DNA of 64,000 bases from Defluviimonas sp. SAOS-178_SWC (GTDB lineage: Bacteria > Pseudomonadota > Alphaproteobacteria > Rhodobacterales > Rhodobacteraceae), in assembly GCF_039830135.1 (NCBI RefSeq), contig NZ_CP156081.1:1288001-1352000 (forward strand). The letters are read 5' to 3'. Below are positions 33,821 through 41,780 of this stretch, piece by piece. The position numbers were made by a program, and so were the translations under genes. The notes under the pieces were generated by a model, which had not been told where the DNA came from, did no database searches, and saw only the letters and a list, made by a program, of their open reading frames with translations. Numbering within the stretch: the stretch's first letter is position 1; each line of letters opens with the position of its first letter.

Positions 33821-35470
33821 ATGCACGACCCCATCCGCCTTGGCGAAGCCCCCGTCGGGCTCGGCGATCTGGCCGCCGTCGCGCGCGGTCGTCGGGCGAT
33901 TACACTCGCCGAGGCGGCGCGCCGCGCCATGAAGGTCAGCGAGGGCTGGGTCGCGGGACTTTCGGCACAGATGGATCGCGGCGAGGAAACCCAGGCGATC
34001 TATTCGATCAACACCGGCTTTGGCTCCCTGTCCGGCCGGCAGGCGTTCCGCTCCTCTGCGCAGGCGCGCGATCTTTCGCGCCGTCTCGTCGTGTCGAACG
34101 CGGCCGGCGTCGGGCGCCATCTCGACCCCGAGGTGGTGCGGGCGGCCATGCTGATCCGCGCGGCGAGCCTTGTGCGCGGCTATTCGGCCGTGCGGCCCGA
34201 GGTGGTCGAGACGATCCTCGCCATGCTCGACCGGGACGTGGTGCCGGTGGTGCCGGAATACGGCTCTCTCGGCGCGAGCGGCGACCTGATCCCGCTCGCC
34301 CACATGGCGCTGGTCATGTCGCGCGACGAGGCCGGCGAGGCCGAGATCGACTCGGGCGAGGCCTTTTATCAGGGCCAGCGCATGTCGGGCACAGCCGCGA
34401 TGGCGGCGGCGGGGATCGAGCGGCTGGTGCTCGGGCCGAAGGAGGGGCTGGCGCTGTTGAACGGCACGTCCTTCTCCACCGCGCAGACAGCGCTGGCACT
34501 GGCGGACGCGGAAACGCTGCTTGAGACGGCCGAGATCGCAGCCGCCATGTCGATCGAGGCGCTGATGGGCTTCGGCGACGCCTTCATCCCCGAACTGCAC
34601 GAGGCGCGCGGCCATCCCGGCCAGATCGCCACCGCCGCCAATATCCGCCGGTTGCTGGAAGGCAGCCGCCTCATCGACGGCGGCATCGGCCGCGATCCCG
34701 AACGTCAGCCGCCACAGGATGCCTATTCGCTGCGCTGCGTTCCACAGGTGCTGGGCCCGGTGCGCGACACGCTGGCCTTCGTGCGCGGCATCGTCGAGCG
34801 CGAGATCAACGCCGCCACCGACAACCCCCTGATCTTCGCCGACCGGCTGCCGGGGCGCAGCCTGAAGGCGGTCTCGGGCGGCAACTTCCACGCCGAATAT
34901 GTCGCCTTCGCCGCCGATTTCCTGTCGATCGCTGTGACCGAGATCGGCAACATCGCCGAACGCCGCCTGTTCCGGCTGAACGACGGCACCCTGAATCGCG
35001 GCCTGCCCGACATGCTGGTGGCGAGCGAGCATGTCGGCATGGATTGCGGCTACATGCTGCCGCAATATCTTGCCGCGGCGCTGGTGTCGGACTGCAAGAC
35101 ACTCGCCCATCCAGACAGCGTGGATTCGATCCCCACCTGTTCGAACCAGGAAGATCACGTCTCGATGGCCAACAATGCCGGGCGTCATGCGCGGCAGATC
35201 GTTGAGAACATCGAGAATGTCGTCGGCATCGAGGTGTTGATGGCGGCGCAGGCGCTGGAATTGCGGCTGACGGAGCGTGGGTTCGGGGCCGAGGCGCTGG
35301 CCCCCGCCTCGCGCGCGGTTCTGACGATGCTGCGGGCGACCCCGGCGACCGATGGCCGGCCGATCGGCCACCTGGAGCGTGACCTCGTGCTCTATCCACG
35401 CATTCACCGTGCGGCGGAACTGGTCAATTCCGGCGCGGTGCGGGATGCCGTCCGGGCGGCTCTGCGCTGA
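33821..35470 (+). CDS. hutH: Histidine ammonia-lyase HutH (aromatic amino acid lyase family)
   Basis: This 549-residue lyase removes ammonia from histidine to give urocanate. The triad Ala152-Ser153-Gly154 (GSLGASGDLIPLAH) forms the MIO electrophile, Tyr61 in YSINTGFG is the catalytic tyrosine, and DNPLIF and QEDHVSM are family motifs. It is some 40 residues longer than usual HutH, so another aromatic amino acid is possible, but the hut genes on either side support histidine. It lies outside the hutUIGF operon, in the TRAP operon, which separates the entry enzyme from the rest of the pathway. Confidence 0.9.
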   Translation: MHDPIRLGEAPVGLGDLAAVARGRRAITLAEAARRAMKVSEGWVAGLSAQMDRGEETQAIYSINTGFGSLSGRQAFRSSAQARDLSRRLVVSNAAGVGRHLDPEVVRAAMLIRAASLVRGYSAVRPEVVETILAMLDRDVVPVVPEYGSLGASGDLIPLAHMALVMSRDEAGEAEIDSGEAFYQGQRMSGTAAMAAAGIERLVLGPKEGLALLNGTSFSTAQTALALADAETLLETAEIAAAMSIEALMGFGDAFIPELHEARGHPGQIATAANIRRLLEGSRLIDGGIGRDPERQPPQDAYSLRCVPQVLGPVRDTLAFVRGIVEREINAATDNPLIFADRLPGRSLKAVSGGNFHAEYVAFAADFLSIAVTEIGNIAERRLFRLNDGTLNRGLPDMLVASEHVGMDCGYMLPQYLAAALVSDCKTLAHPDSVDSIPTCSNQEDHVSMANNAGRHARQIVENIENVVGIEVLMAAQALELRLTERGFGAEALAPASRAVLTMLRATPATDGRPIGHLERDLVLYPRIHRAAELVNSGAVRDAVRAALR

Positions 35471-35480
35471 GGAGGTGCGG

Positions 35481-36884
35481 ATGCGCGCATCCCTTCCTGC
35501 GGCCGTCGTTGCCGAACTGCGCCAGAGCTTTGGCGACCGCTTCCAGGAGGGCCGGGCGATCCGCGACCAGCATGCGGCGACGACGACCTGGCTCGCGCCC
35601 GAGCCGCCCGACGCGGTGGTCTTCGCGCGCTCGACCGAGGAGGTGGCGACGGTCATCCGGCTCTGCGCGCGCGAGGGCATTCCGGTCATCCCCTTCGGCG
35701 CGGGCACCTCGCTCGAAGGCCAGGTGAATGCGCCCTTCGGCGGGATCAGCCTCGACCTGTCGCAGATGAACCGGATTCTTGCGGTCCATGCCGAGGACAT
35801 GGATGCCGTGGTCCAGCCCGGCGTCACCCGGACCCGGATCAACACACATCTGCGCGATACCGGCCTCTTCTTCCCGCTCGATCCCGGCGCGGATGCGAGC
35901 CTTGGCGGGATGGCGGCGACGCGCGCCTCGGGCACGACGGCCGTGCGCTACGGCACGATGCGCGATGCCGTGCTGGCGCTTGAAGCCGTGATGCCCGATG
36001 GCTCGGTGATCCGCAGCGGCTCCCGAGCCCGCAAGAGCGCGGCGGGCTACGACCTGACGCGGCTTCTGATCGGGGCGGAGGGAACGCTCGGCGTCATCAC
36101 CGAACTGACGCTGCGTCTGCAGCCGGTGCCCGAGGCGATCACCGCGCTTTCCTGCAGCTTTCCGACCGTGCCCGCCGCCTGCGAGGCGGTGATCGCCGCG
36201 CTGGGTTGCGCCGTGCCGGTGGCGCGGATCGAGTTGATGGACCAGGCCACGGTGCGCGCCGTCAATGCATATTCCGGCACGGGCTTGGCCGACACCCCGC
36301 TGCTGATTGCCGAGTTCCACGGTTCCGTCGACGCAGCGGCCGAGGCCGAGGCAACCTTCCGCGCGCTGGCCGAGGAGTACGGTGGGCATGACTTCCGCGC
36401 CGCCAGCACGACTGAAGAGCGAAACCGCCTCTGGAAGGCGCGCCACGACGTGTTCTGGGCGGTCTCTGCCTTGCGCCCGGGCGCGCGCGGCATCAGCACC
36501 GATGTTTGCGTCCCGGTCTCGCGGCTGGCGGACTGCATTGCGGCCGCCGAGGCGAAGGTGGCGGAAGTCGGGCTGGTCGCGCCCATAGCCGGGCATGTCG
36601 GCGACGGCAACTTTCACCACCTGATCCTCGTCGACCCGAACGATACGGCGGAATGTGCCCGTGCCGAGGACCATATCGGCTGGCTCAATGACCTTGCCCT
36701 GTCGATGGAGGGAACCTGCACAGGCGAACACGGCATCGGTCAGGGCAAGCGCAAGTATCTCGAACGTGAGGCTGGTCCGGCACTTCACCACATGGCGGCG
36801 ATCAAGGCTGCGCTCGATCCCGGCAATATCATGAATCCGGGCAAGATCCTCGGGGTGACGGACGGACGTGGCCCGGCGGCGTGA
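35481..36884 (+). CDS. FAD-linked D-2-hydroxyacid dehydrogenase (GlcD / D-lactate dehydrogenase type)
   Basis: This 467-residue VAO-family flavoprotein has an N-terminal FAD-binding PP-loop (IPVIPFGAGTSLEGQ), AAGYDLTRLLIGAEGTLGVI and the C-terminal signatures GHVGDGNFHHLI and GTCTGEHGIGQGKRKYL with metal/substrate histidines. Relatives oxidise D-lactate, glycolate or D-2-hydroxyglutarate, passing electrons to quinone or cytochrome c. The ATG at 35481 follows GGAGG. It lies 10 bases after hutH and overlaps an FMN-type 2-hydroxyacid dehydrogenase. The pair of opposite stereospecificity suggests racemic 2-hydroxyacid use, possibly D-imidazolelactate. Confidence 0.9.
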   Translation: MRASLPAAVVAELRQSFGDRFQEGRAIRDQHAATTTWLAPEPPDAVVFARSTEEVATVIRLCAREGIPVIPFGAGTSLEGQVNAPFGGISLDLSQMNRILAVHAEDMDAVVQPGVTRTRINTHLRDTGLFFPLDPGADASLGGMAATRASGTTAVRYGTMRDAVLALEAVMPDGSVIRSGSRARKSAAGYDLTRLLIGAEGTLGVITELTLRLQPVPEAITALSCSFPTVPAACEAVIAALGCAVPVARIELMDQATVRAVNAYSGTGLADTPLLIAEFHGSVDAAAEAEATFRALAEEYGGHDFRAASTTEERNRLWKARHDVFWAVSALRPGARGISTDVCVPVSRLADCIAAAEAKVAEVGLVAPIAGHVGDGNFHHLILVDPNDTAECARAEDHIGWLNDLALSMEGTCTGEHGIGQGKRKYLEREAGPALHHMAAIKAALDPGNIMNPGKILGVTDGRGPAA

Positions 36885-38049
36885 CAACCTGCTGACCGCC
36901 GAGGACTTCCGCCGGGCCGCCCGGCGGAGGCTGCCAAGGCTGTTCTTCGACTATATCGACGGCGCCGCCGGGGATGAGATTACCGCCCGGCGGAACGCAG
37001 ACGCCTTCGCCGAGATCGCGCTGCATCCGCGAGCGCTGCGCGACGTGTCGGATCGCACGCTCGCCGCGCGCTTTCTGGGCAGTTCGTTCGACCTGCCGCT
37101 GATGCTGGGGCCGATCGGCTCGCTCGGAATGTTCCGCGCCGGCGCCGAGACGGACGCCGTCCGCACCGCCCATCGCTTCGGGATCCCGCTCTGCCTTTCG
37201 GCCTTCGCGATGACCGCGCCCGAGGACATGCCCGAGCCGCCCCGGCCGGGGGACGCCTGGCAGCTATACGTGCTGAAGGATCGCGGCCGCACCGGGGCGA
37301 TCATGGACAGGATTGCCGAGGCCGGGTTCGACACGCTCTTCGTCACCGTCGATACCGCGGTGTCGGGTTTACGCGAGCGCGATATCCGCAACGGCCTGCG
37401 CCGGATCACGCGGCCCAACGCGGCGATGCTGGCCGACATGGCCCTTCATCCGCGCTGGCTTCTCGATTTCGCGCGGATCTGGCCACCGCAGATGGGCGTG
37501 GCCCGGGACTGGTCCGGCGCCGGCCGGTCCTATCTGGAACAGGCGGCGTTCCTGGCTGGCCAGATCGACCCTTCCTTCGACGGGCGCGGCCTCGACTGGC
37601 TCAGGGCGCGCTGGAAGGGGCGGCTGGTCGTCAAGGGCATCCTGCACCCCGACGATGCGCGGCTCTGCCTCGATGCCGGCGCCGATGCGCTCGTCGTTTC
37701 CAATCACGGTGGCCGGCAGTTCGACGGGGCGCCGGCGACGATCAGTGCGCTGCCCGCCATCGCGGAGGCCGTTGCAGGCCGGATCGGTGTGCTTCTCGAC
37801 GGCGGAATCCGGCGCGGCGGTGATGTCGTCAAGGCGCTGACGCTCGGCGCCGATGCCTGCCTTCTGGGCCGCGCCTACGCCTTCGCGCTCGCCGCTGCCG
37901 GGGAGGCGGGCCTTGTCGCGCTGCTGGGCCATTTTCGCGCGGAAATTGACACGTCTACAGCCCTGCTCGGCAAGGTCTCGGTTGCGGACCTGCGGTCTGG
38001 CGATGCGGTGCCAGACCTGCCACGGGTTTTCCGCTCGTCCAGGGACTAG
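36868..38049 (+). CDS. FMN-dependent L-2-hydroxyacid dehydrogenase (LldD / mandelate dehydrogenase type)
   Basis: This 393-residue TIM-barrel flavoprotein belongs to the lactate/mandelate dehydrogenase and glycolate oxidase family. FMN motifs are RLPRLFFDYIDGAAGDE, LMLGPIGSLGMF and ALVVSNHGGRQFDGA with the catalytic histidine, followed by LLDGGIRRGGDVVKAL. The start is a GTG at 36868 that overlaps the preceding gene by 17 bases. It oxidises an L-2-hydroxyacid to the 2-oxoacid, probably to the respiratory chain. It closes the TRAP-hutH operon. Confidence 0.9.
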   Translation: MARRRDNLLTAEDFRRAARRRLPRLFFDYIDGAAGDEITARRNADAFAEIALHPRALRDVSDRTLAARFLGSSFDLPLMLGPIGSLGMFRAGAETDAVRTAHRFGIPLCLSAFAMTAPEDMPEPPRPGDAWQLYVLKDRGRTGAIMDRIAEAGFDTLFVTVDTAVSGLRERDIRNGLRRITRPNAAMLADMALHPRWLLDFARIWPPQMGVARDWSGAGRSYLEQAAFLAGQIDPSFDGRGLDWLRARWKGRLVVKGILHPDDARLCLDAGADALVVSNHGGRQFDGAPATISALPAIAEAVAGRIGVLLDGGIRRGGDVVKALTLGADACLLGRAYAFALAAAGEAGLVALLGHFRAEIDTSTALLGKVSVADLRSGDAVPDLPRVFRSSRD

Positions 38050-38492
38050 GGTCAGATCGGGTATTTGGCTTGCGCCCCACTTCCAAGCTTGGTCTCCAGA
38101 TGACAGCCGCGCACGGTTCGGGCGGCGATCTCGGGGCTACGGAAGGCTGGTCCCGCCATTCAGTGGAAAGTTGGCAGCGACGGTGCTGTCTATCGGATCG
38201 TCGCTGCCGAAATACGCCTCGGATCGTTTCATACACCGGGTGTTGGCACACGATCTGCAGATCAGGTTCGCCGGTGACTACCCCGCGCAAATCCGGCTGG
38301 AATCGCGGGCAGCGGCGGATGCTGGACGGCGCGGGGAGGACGCGCGCAACGCAGCCCTGGTTTCCTGCCTGGTCCGCAAGTGGAACAGCCGCACCGGCGA
38401 GTACAGGTGTCCGAAAAGACCTCGACGTAGAGTTCTGCCTGTCCGGCACGAAAACCTTCGCCGCAAAGAACCCGGACACACAAGCAAAAGGC
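38050..38492. other. Intergenic region of unknown content
   Basis: Several open frames cross this gap, but none has a plausible start, codon use or recognisable family. It separates the hut operon from the second catabolic island and could be decayed coding DNA. The right end carries the promoter of the DUF1445 gene. Confidence 0.4.
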
Positions 38493-38527
38493 TTGACAGG
38501 CGTCCACAAGTAATGGAGTTATTACTT
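38493..38527 (+). promoter_or_regulatory. Promoter with AAGTAA-type operator before the DUF1445 operon
   Basis: TTGACA at 38493-38498 is followed nine bases later by AAGTAAT-GGAGTT-ATTACTT (38508-38527), a perfect 7-bp inverted repeat occupying the -10 region. The same half-sites recur at three further promoters of this island. A TetR-type repressor, encoded at 57200-57859, is the best candidate to bind. Confidence 0.6.
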
Positions 38528-38563
38528 ACAATACATGCCGAGCGTAATGAGGAGAATATTGAG

Positions 38564-39394
38564 ATGGACACCATGGAAGTGCCCGAGCAACCAGATGAAA
38601 TGACGAAAGAGGAGCTTGCCAATCTCAATCCCGCCGAGTTGCGCGAGCATTTTCGCGCAGGCCGCTGGACAGGCGGCACGGAAGGACTGGCGCGTGGCTA
38701 CGCCCAAGCCAACCTAATCATACTTCCAAAGGACGTTGCCCTTGAATTCCTGATCTTCTGTCTACGCAACCCCAAACCTTGCCCCATCGTCGAGGTAACC
38801 GATCCGGGGAGCCCGTTCGTGACGCAGTTCGCGAATGCCGACCTGCGCACCGATCTCCCACGCTACAGCGTTTACAAGGACGGCAAGCTGGTCGATCAGC
38901 CCTCGGATGTCACCGACTACTGGCGTGACGATTTGGTCGGGTTCCTGATCGGGTGCAGCTATTCCTTCGAGGAGGCGCTGATCAATGCGGGCATTCCGCT
39001 TCGCCATCAGGAAGAGAACAAGATCGTATCGGTCTACACAACGGATGTCGATTGTGTGCCCTGCGGACGTTTCTCGGGGCCAATGGTGGTCAGCATGCGT
39101 CCGATCAAGGATCACCAGCTGGTACGCGCGGTTCAGGTCACCTCGCGCTTTCCGGCGACGCATGGTGCGCCCGTCCATATCGGGGACCCGTCGAAGATTG
39201 GCGTGGACCTCAACAAGACCGACTTCGATACCGGCGTATTCGATCTAGATCAGGACGATGTTCCGGTCTTCTGGGGTTGCGGTGGCACACCGCAGGCGGT
39301 CGCGCTGAATTCGAAGATCGACTTCATGATCACCCACAAGATCGGACATCTCTTCGTTACCGACAAGCTGTCCGAAGAGATTGCGGCGATCTGA
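38564..39394 (+). CDS. DUF1445 family hydro-lyase (D-glutamate cyclase-like)
   Basis: This 276-residue protein belongs to the YcsI/DUF1445 family, some members of which act as D-glutamate cyclase (lactam formation or hydrolysis) or putative hydro-lyases. Hallmarks are RWTGGTEGLARGYAQANL, FLIGCSYSFEEAL and CGRFSGPMVVSMRPIK. The length fits the family. AGGAG stands about nine bases before the ATG at 38564. It is the first gene of a six-gene plus-strand operon with a molybdenum hydroxylase, and lies across the island from a hydantoinase/oxoprolinase pair, so a lactam or 5-oxoproline-like intermediate is plausible. The reaction here is inferred only. Confidence 0.85.
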   Translation: MDTMEVPEQPDEMTKEELANLNPAELREHFRAGRWTGGTEGLARGYAQANLIILPKDVALEFLIFCLRNPKPCPIVEVTDPGSPFVTQFANADLRTDLPRYSVYKDGKLVDQPSDVTDYWRDDLVGFLIGCSYSFEEALINAGIPLRHQEENKIVSVYTTDVDCVPCGRFSGPMVVSMRPIKDHQLVRAVQVTSRFPATHGAPVHIGDPSKIGVDLNKTDFDTGVFDLDQDDVPVFWGCGGTPQAVALNSKIDFMITHKIGHLFVTDKLSEEIAAI

Positions 39395-39432
39395 TCGCCG
39401 CCAACTGTCAACACTAGAAAGAAAGAAGAAAG

Positions 39433-40464
39433 ATGAAAGCAGCGCTTTACCGCGAATACGGCCCCCCCGAAGTGCTAAAATACGAGGAGGTCGATCACAT
39501 CCCGCCCGGCCCGCGCGACGTGCTGGTGAAGGTCCGGGCCACGTCGGTCAACTGGTTTGACATAATCGGGCGTAAAGGCGAATACCGCCCCAACCTTCGC
39601 TTCCCGCATATTCCCGGTGGGGACATTGCCGGCGAAGTGGCCGAGATCGGCTCGGAAGTGACCAACGTCAAGGTGGGCGATCCGGTCGTGGTCTACGCGA
39701 CGGTCGGCTGTGGGCAGTGCGAATCCTGCCGACGTGGCGAACCCAACGTCTGTCTGCATTACAAATACTACGGTTCGGCGCTCTGGGGCGGTTACGCCCA
39801 ATATTGCACAGTGCGTGCCGACAACCTGCTACCGTTGTACGATGGGCTCGATTTTGCCGAGTGCGCTGCCACCAACATCACCTTCCTGACCGCCTGGCAC
39901 AAACTGGCGCGCGCCAACATCCGCCCGGGCGAGGACATCCTGATTCAGGCTGTCGGTTCGGGGATCGGATTGGCCGCTCTCCAGATCGCCAAGCTGACCG
40001 GGTTGCGTGTGATCGGCACGGCCGGTTCGGACGAGAAATGCGCCAAGGGGCTGGAGCTGGGCGCCGACTACATGATTAACTACAAGACGCACAACTTCCG
40101 CGACGAGGTGCGCCGGATCACGGACAAGCGCGGCGTCGACGTGGTGTTCGAGCATGTCGGCAGAGATGTCTGGGAGGACAGCGTTCGCAGCCTGACCCGG
40201 TTCGGTCGGCTTGTGACGTGCGGCGCATCTTCCGGCTACGACGTGACGATGAACCTCGCGCATGTTTGGCACAAGCAGTTGAGCATTATCGGATCGAACC
40301 ACGGCACGATGAATGAATTGGCCACCATCGTAAAGCTGCTGGAAGCTGGGAAGCTGAAGCCGATCATCGGTATGAAGCTGCCGCTGAGCGAGGCTGCCGA
40401 AGCGCATCGTTTGGCCGAGGCGCGCAGCGTGTTCGGCAAAATCGTGCTCGAGCCCGAGCACTGA
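39433..40464 (+). CDS. Zinc-type alcohol dehydrogenase / quinone oxidoreductase (MDR family)
   Basis: This 343-residue medium-chain dehydrogenase/reductase has the GroES-like start, HIPGGDIAGEVAEIGSEV, the four structural-zinc cysteines in GCGQCESCRRGEPNVC, and a cofactor fold in VGSGIGLAALQIAKLTGLRV. The position that holds the catalytic-zinc cysteine in alcohol dehydrogenases is Asn40 (TSVNWFD), so catalytic zinc is probably absent and the enzyme may be a reductase of an enone or enoyl-CoA rather than an alcohol dehydrogenase. It lies 38 bases after the DUF1445 gene. Confidence 0.87.
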   Translation: MKAALYREYGPPEVLKYEEVDHIPPGPRDVLVKVRATSVNWFDIIGRKGEYRPNLRFPHIPGGDIAGEVAEIGSEVTNVKVGDPVVVYATVGCGQCESCRRGEPNVCLHYKYYGSALWGGYAQYCTVRADNLLPLYDGLDFAECAATNITFLTAWHKLARANIRPGEDILIQAVGSGIGLAALQIAKLTGLRVIGTAGSDEKCAKGLELGADYMINYKTHNFRDEVRRITDKRGVDVVFEHVGRDVWEDSVRSLTRFGRLVTCGASSGYDVTMNLAHVWHKQLSIIGSNHGTMNELATIVKLLEAGKLKPIIGMKLPLSEAAEAHRLAEARSVFGKIVLEPEH

Positions 40465-40506
40465 AGCGCAAGGGCCGGATCAGGCTGCAGGGTGGAGAAT
40501 TTACGC

Positions 40507-41769
40507 GTGACCAATTCGACGTTTCACAAACTGAGTGGTCCTTTCGAGGGCGATGTCCTGATATGCGATCGCAAACCGATCGCCCCTGAGGTTGCCGCTT
40601 ATCCTCTCGAGGACGCACAGCGCGCCTTCGACCGGATATCGACTTGGCCCGCGTATTCCGTCACCCCGCTAATTTCCTTGCCGGGTTTGGCGGCAGATCT
40701 GGGGTTGGGCGGCGTCTGGTGCAAGGACGAGGGACGCCGTCTGGGCCTGGCCAGCTTTAAGGCGATGGGCGCGATCTATGCGTCCGTCGCCCAGATTTCC
40801 GAATTACTCGAGGAAAGGACAGGCCAGGCGATCAACGACCGCGACCTGCTGACAGGTCAGTATCAGGAGCACTTGCGCGGGATCTACCTTACCTGCTGTA
40901 CCGACGGCAATCATGGGTTTTCCGTGGCCCGCGCGGCGCGGATGATGGGCTGTGGGTGCAAGATATACATTCCCCGCGGCGTCAGTGCCGCACGCGAACA
41001 GGCTTTGCGCGACGAAGGCGCGGATGTGGTGCGTATCGACGGCATCTATGACGAGGCCTATGAAATCGCTGCGCGTGACGCTGCGGCAGATGCGGGCGCG
41101 GTGGTAATCTCGGATTCCGCCACACGCGAGTACACGCGAATCCCGCGTCTTGTAATGGCGGGCTATTCGATCATGGTCCGTGAAATTTTGGATCAACTGG
41201 ACGGCGAGGTGCCCACGCATGTCATGCTGCCAGCCGGTTGCGGCGGTCTGGCGGGCGCCGTGATGACCGCGTTTGACCAGAGAGTGGGTGGACGCTCTCC
41301 GAAGCCGATTATCGTCGAGCCGCTCAGCGCAGATTGCGTTTTCACCAGCAAGGTTGCTGGGCAAGAGGTCGAGATCGAGGGCGATTTGGAAACGATTATG
41401 GGCGGGTTGTCCTGCGCGGCCGTTTCGCATGTCGCTTGGCCTATCCTTAGCCAACGTGTTGCGGGCTGCCTGCGGATTGCGGACGATGTAGCTGTCGAGG
41501 CGATGCGCGCACTGGCCAATCCGAAAGGCGACGATCCGGCCATCGTCGCAGGTGAAACGGGTGGCGCGGGGCTGGCCGGGCTGATGGCACTTGCGGGCGA
41601 TCAGGAGGCACGCCGCGCATTGGCTCTGGACAGTACCGCCCGGGTGCTGATCTTCAATTGCGAAGGAGCCACCGACATTGGCGCCTACCGCCAGATTGTC
41701 GGCGACGCCCGCAGCGACGAGTTGGGCATTTCGGAACCGGTCGACCGATCTGCACAGATGTCGGTGTGA
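40507..41769 (+). CDS. Diaminopropionate ammonia-lyase-like PLP enzyme
   Basis: This 420-residue fold-type II PLP enzyme is closest in pattern to diaminopropionate ammonia-lyase: TPLISLPGLA, WCKDEGRRLGLASFKAMGA with PLP lysine Lys85, CCTDGNHGFSVARAARMMGC, and a glycine-rich phosphate loop in LPAGCGGLAGAVM. The GTG at 40507 has TGGAGA at good distance; a GTG five codons earlier is possible. The reaction would be elimination of ammonia from a 2,3-diamino or beta-substituted amino acid. Being between an oxidoreductase and a molybdenum hydroxylase, it likely acts on an amino acid formed after ring opening. The substrate is inferred. Confidence 0.85.
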   Translation: MTNSTFHKLSGPFEGDVLICDRKPIAPEVAAYPLEDAQRAFDRISTWPAYSVTPLISLPGLAADLGLGGVWCKDEGRRLGLASFKAMGAIYASVAQISELLEERTGQAINDRDLLTGQYQEHLRGIYLTCCTDGNHGFSVARAARMMGCGCKIYIPRGVSAAREQALRDEGADVVRIDGIYDEAYEIAARDAAADAGAVVISDSATREYTRIPRLVMAGYSIMVREILDQLDGEVPTHVMLPAGCGGLAGAVMTAFDQRVGGRSPKPIIVEPLSADCVFTSKVAGQEVEIEGDLETIMGGLSCAAVSHVAWPILSQRVAGCLRIADDVAVEAMRALANPKGDDPAIVAGETGGAGLAGLMALAGDQEARRALALDSTARVLIFNCEGATDIGAYRQIVGDARSDELGISEPVDRSAQMSV

Positions 41770-41780
41770 GAGAGCGGAGC

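Noticed and set aside
33404..35935. A very long minus-strand frame opposite the HisC-like and hutH genes
   Set aside because: No motif or plausible start; the plus-strand genes are tightly packed with ribosome sites and MIO/PLP signatures.
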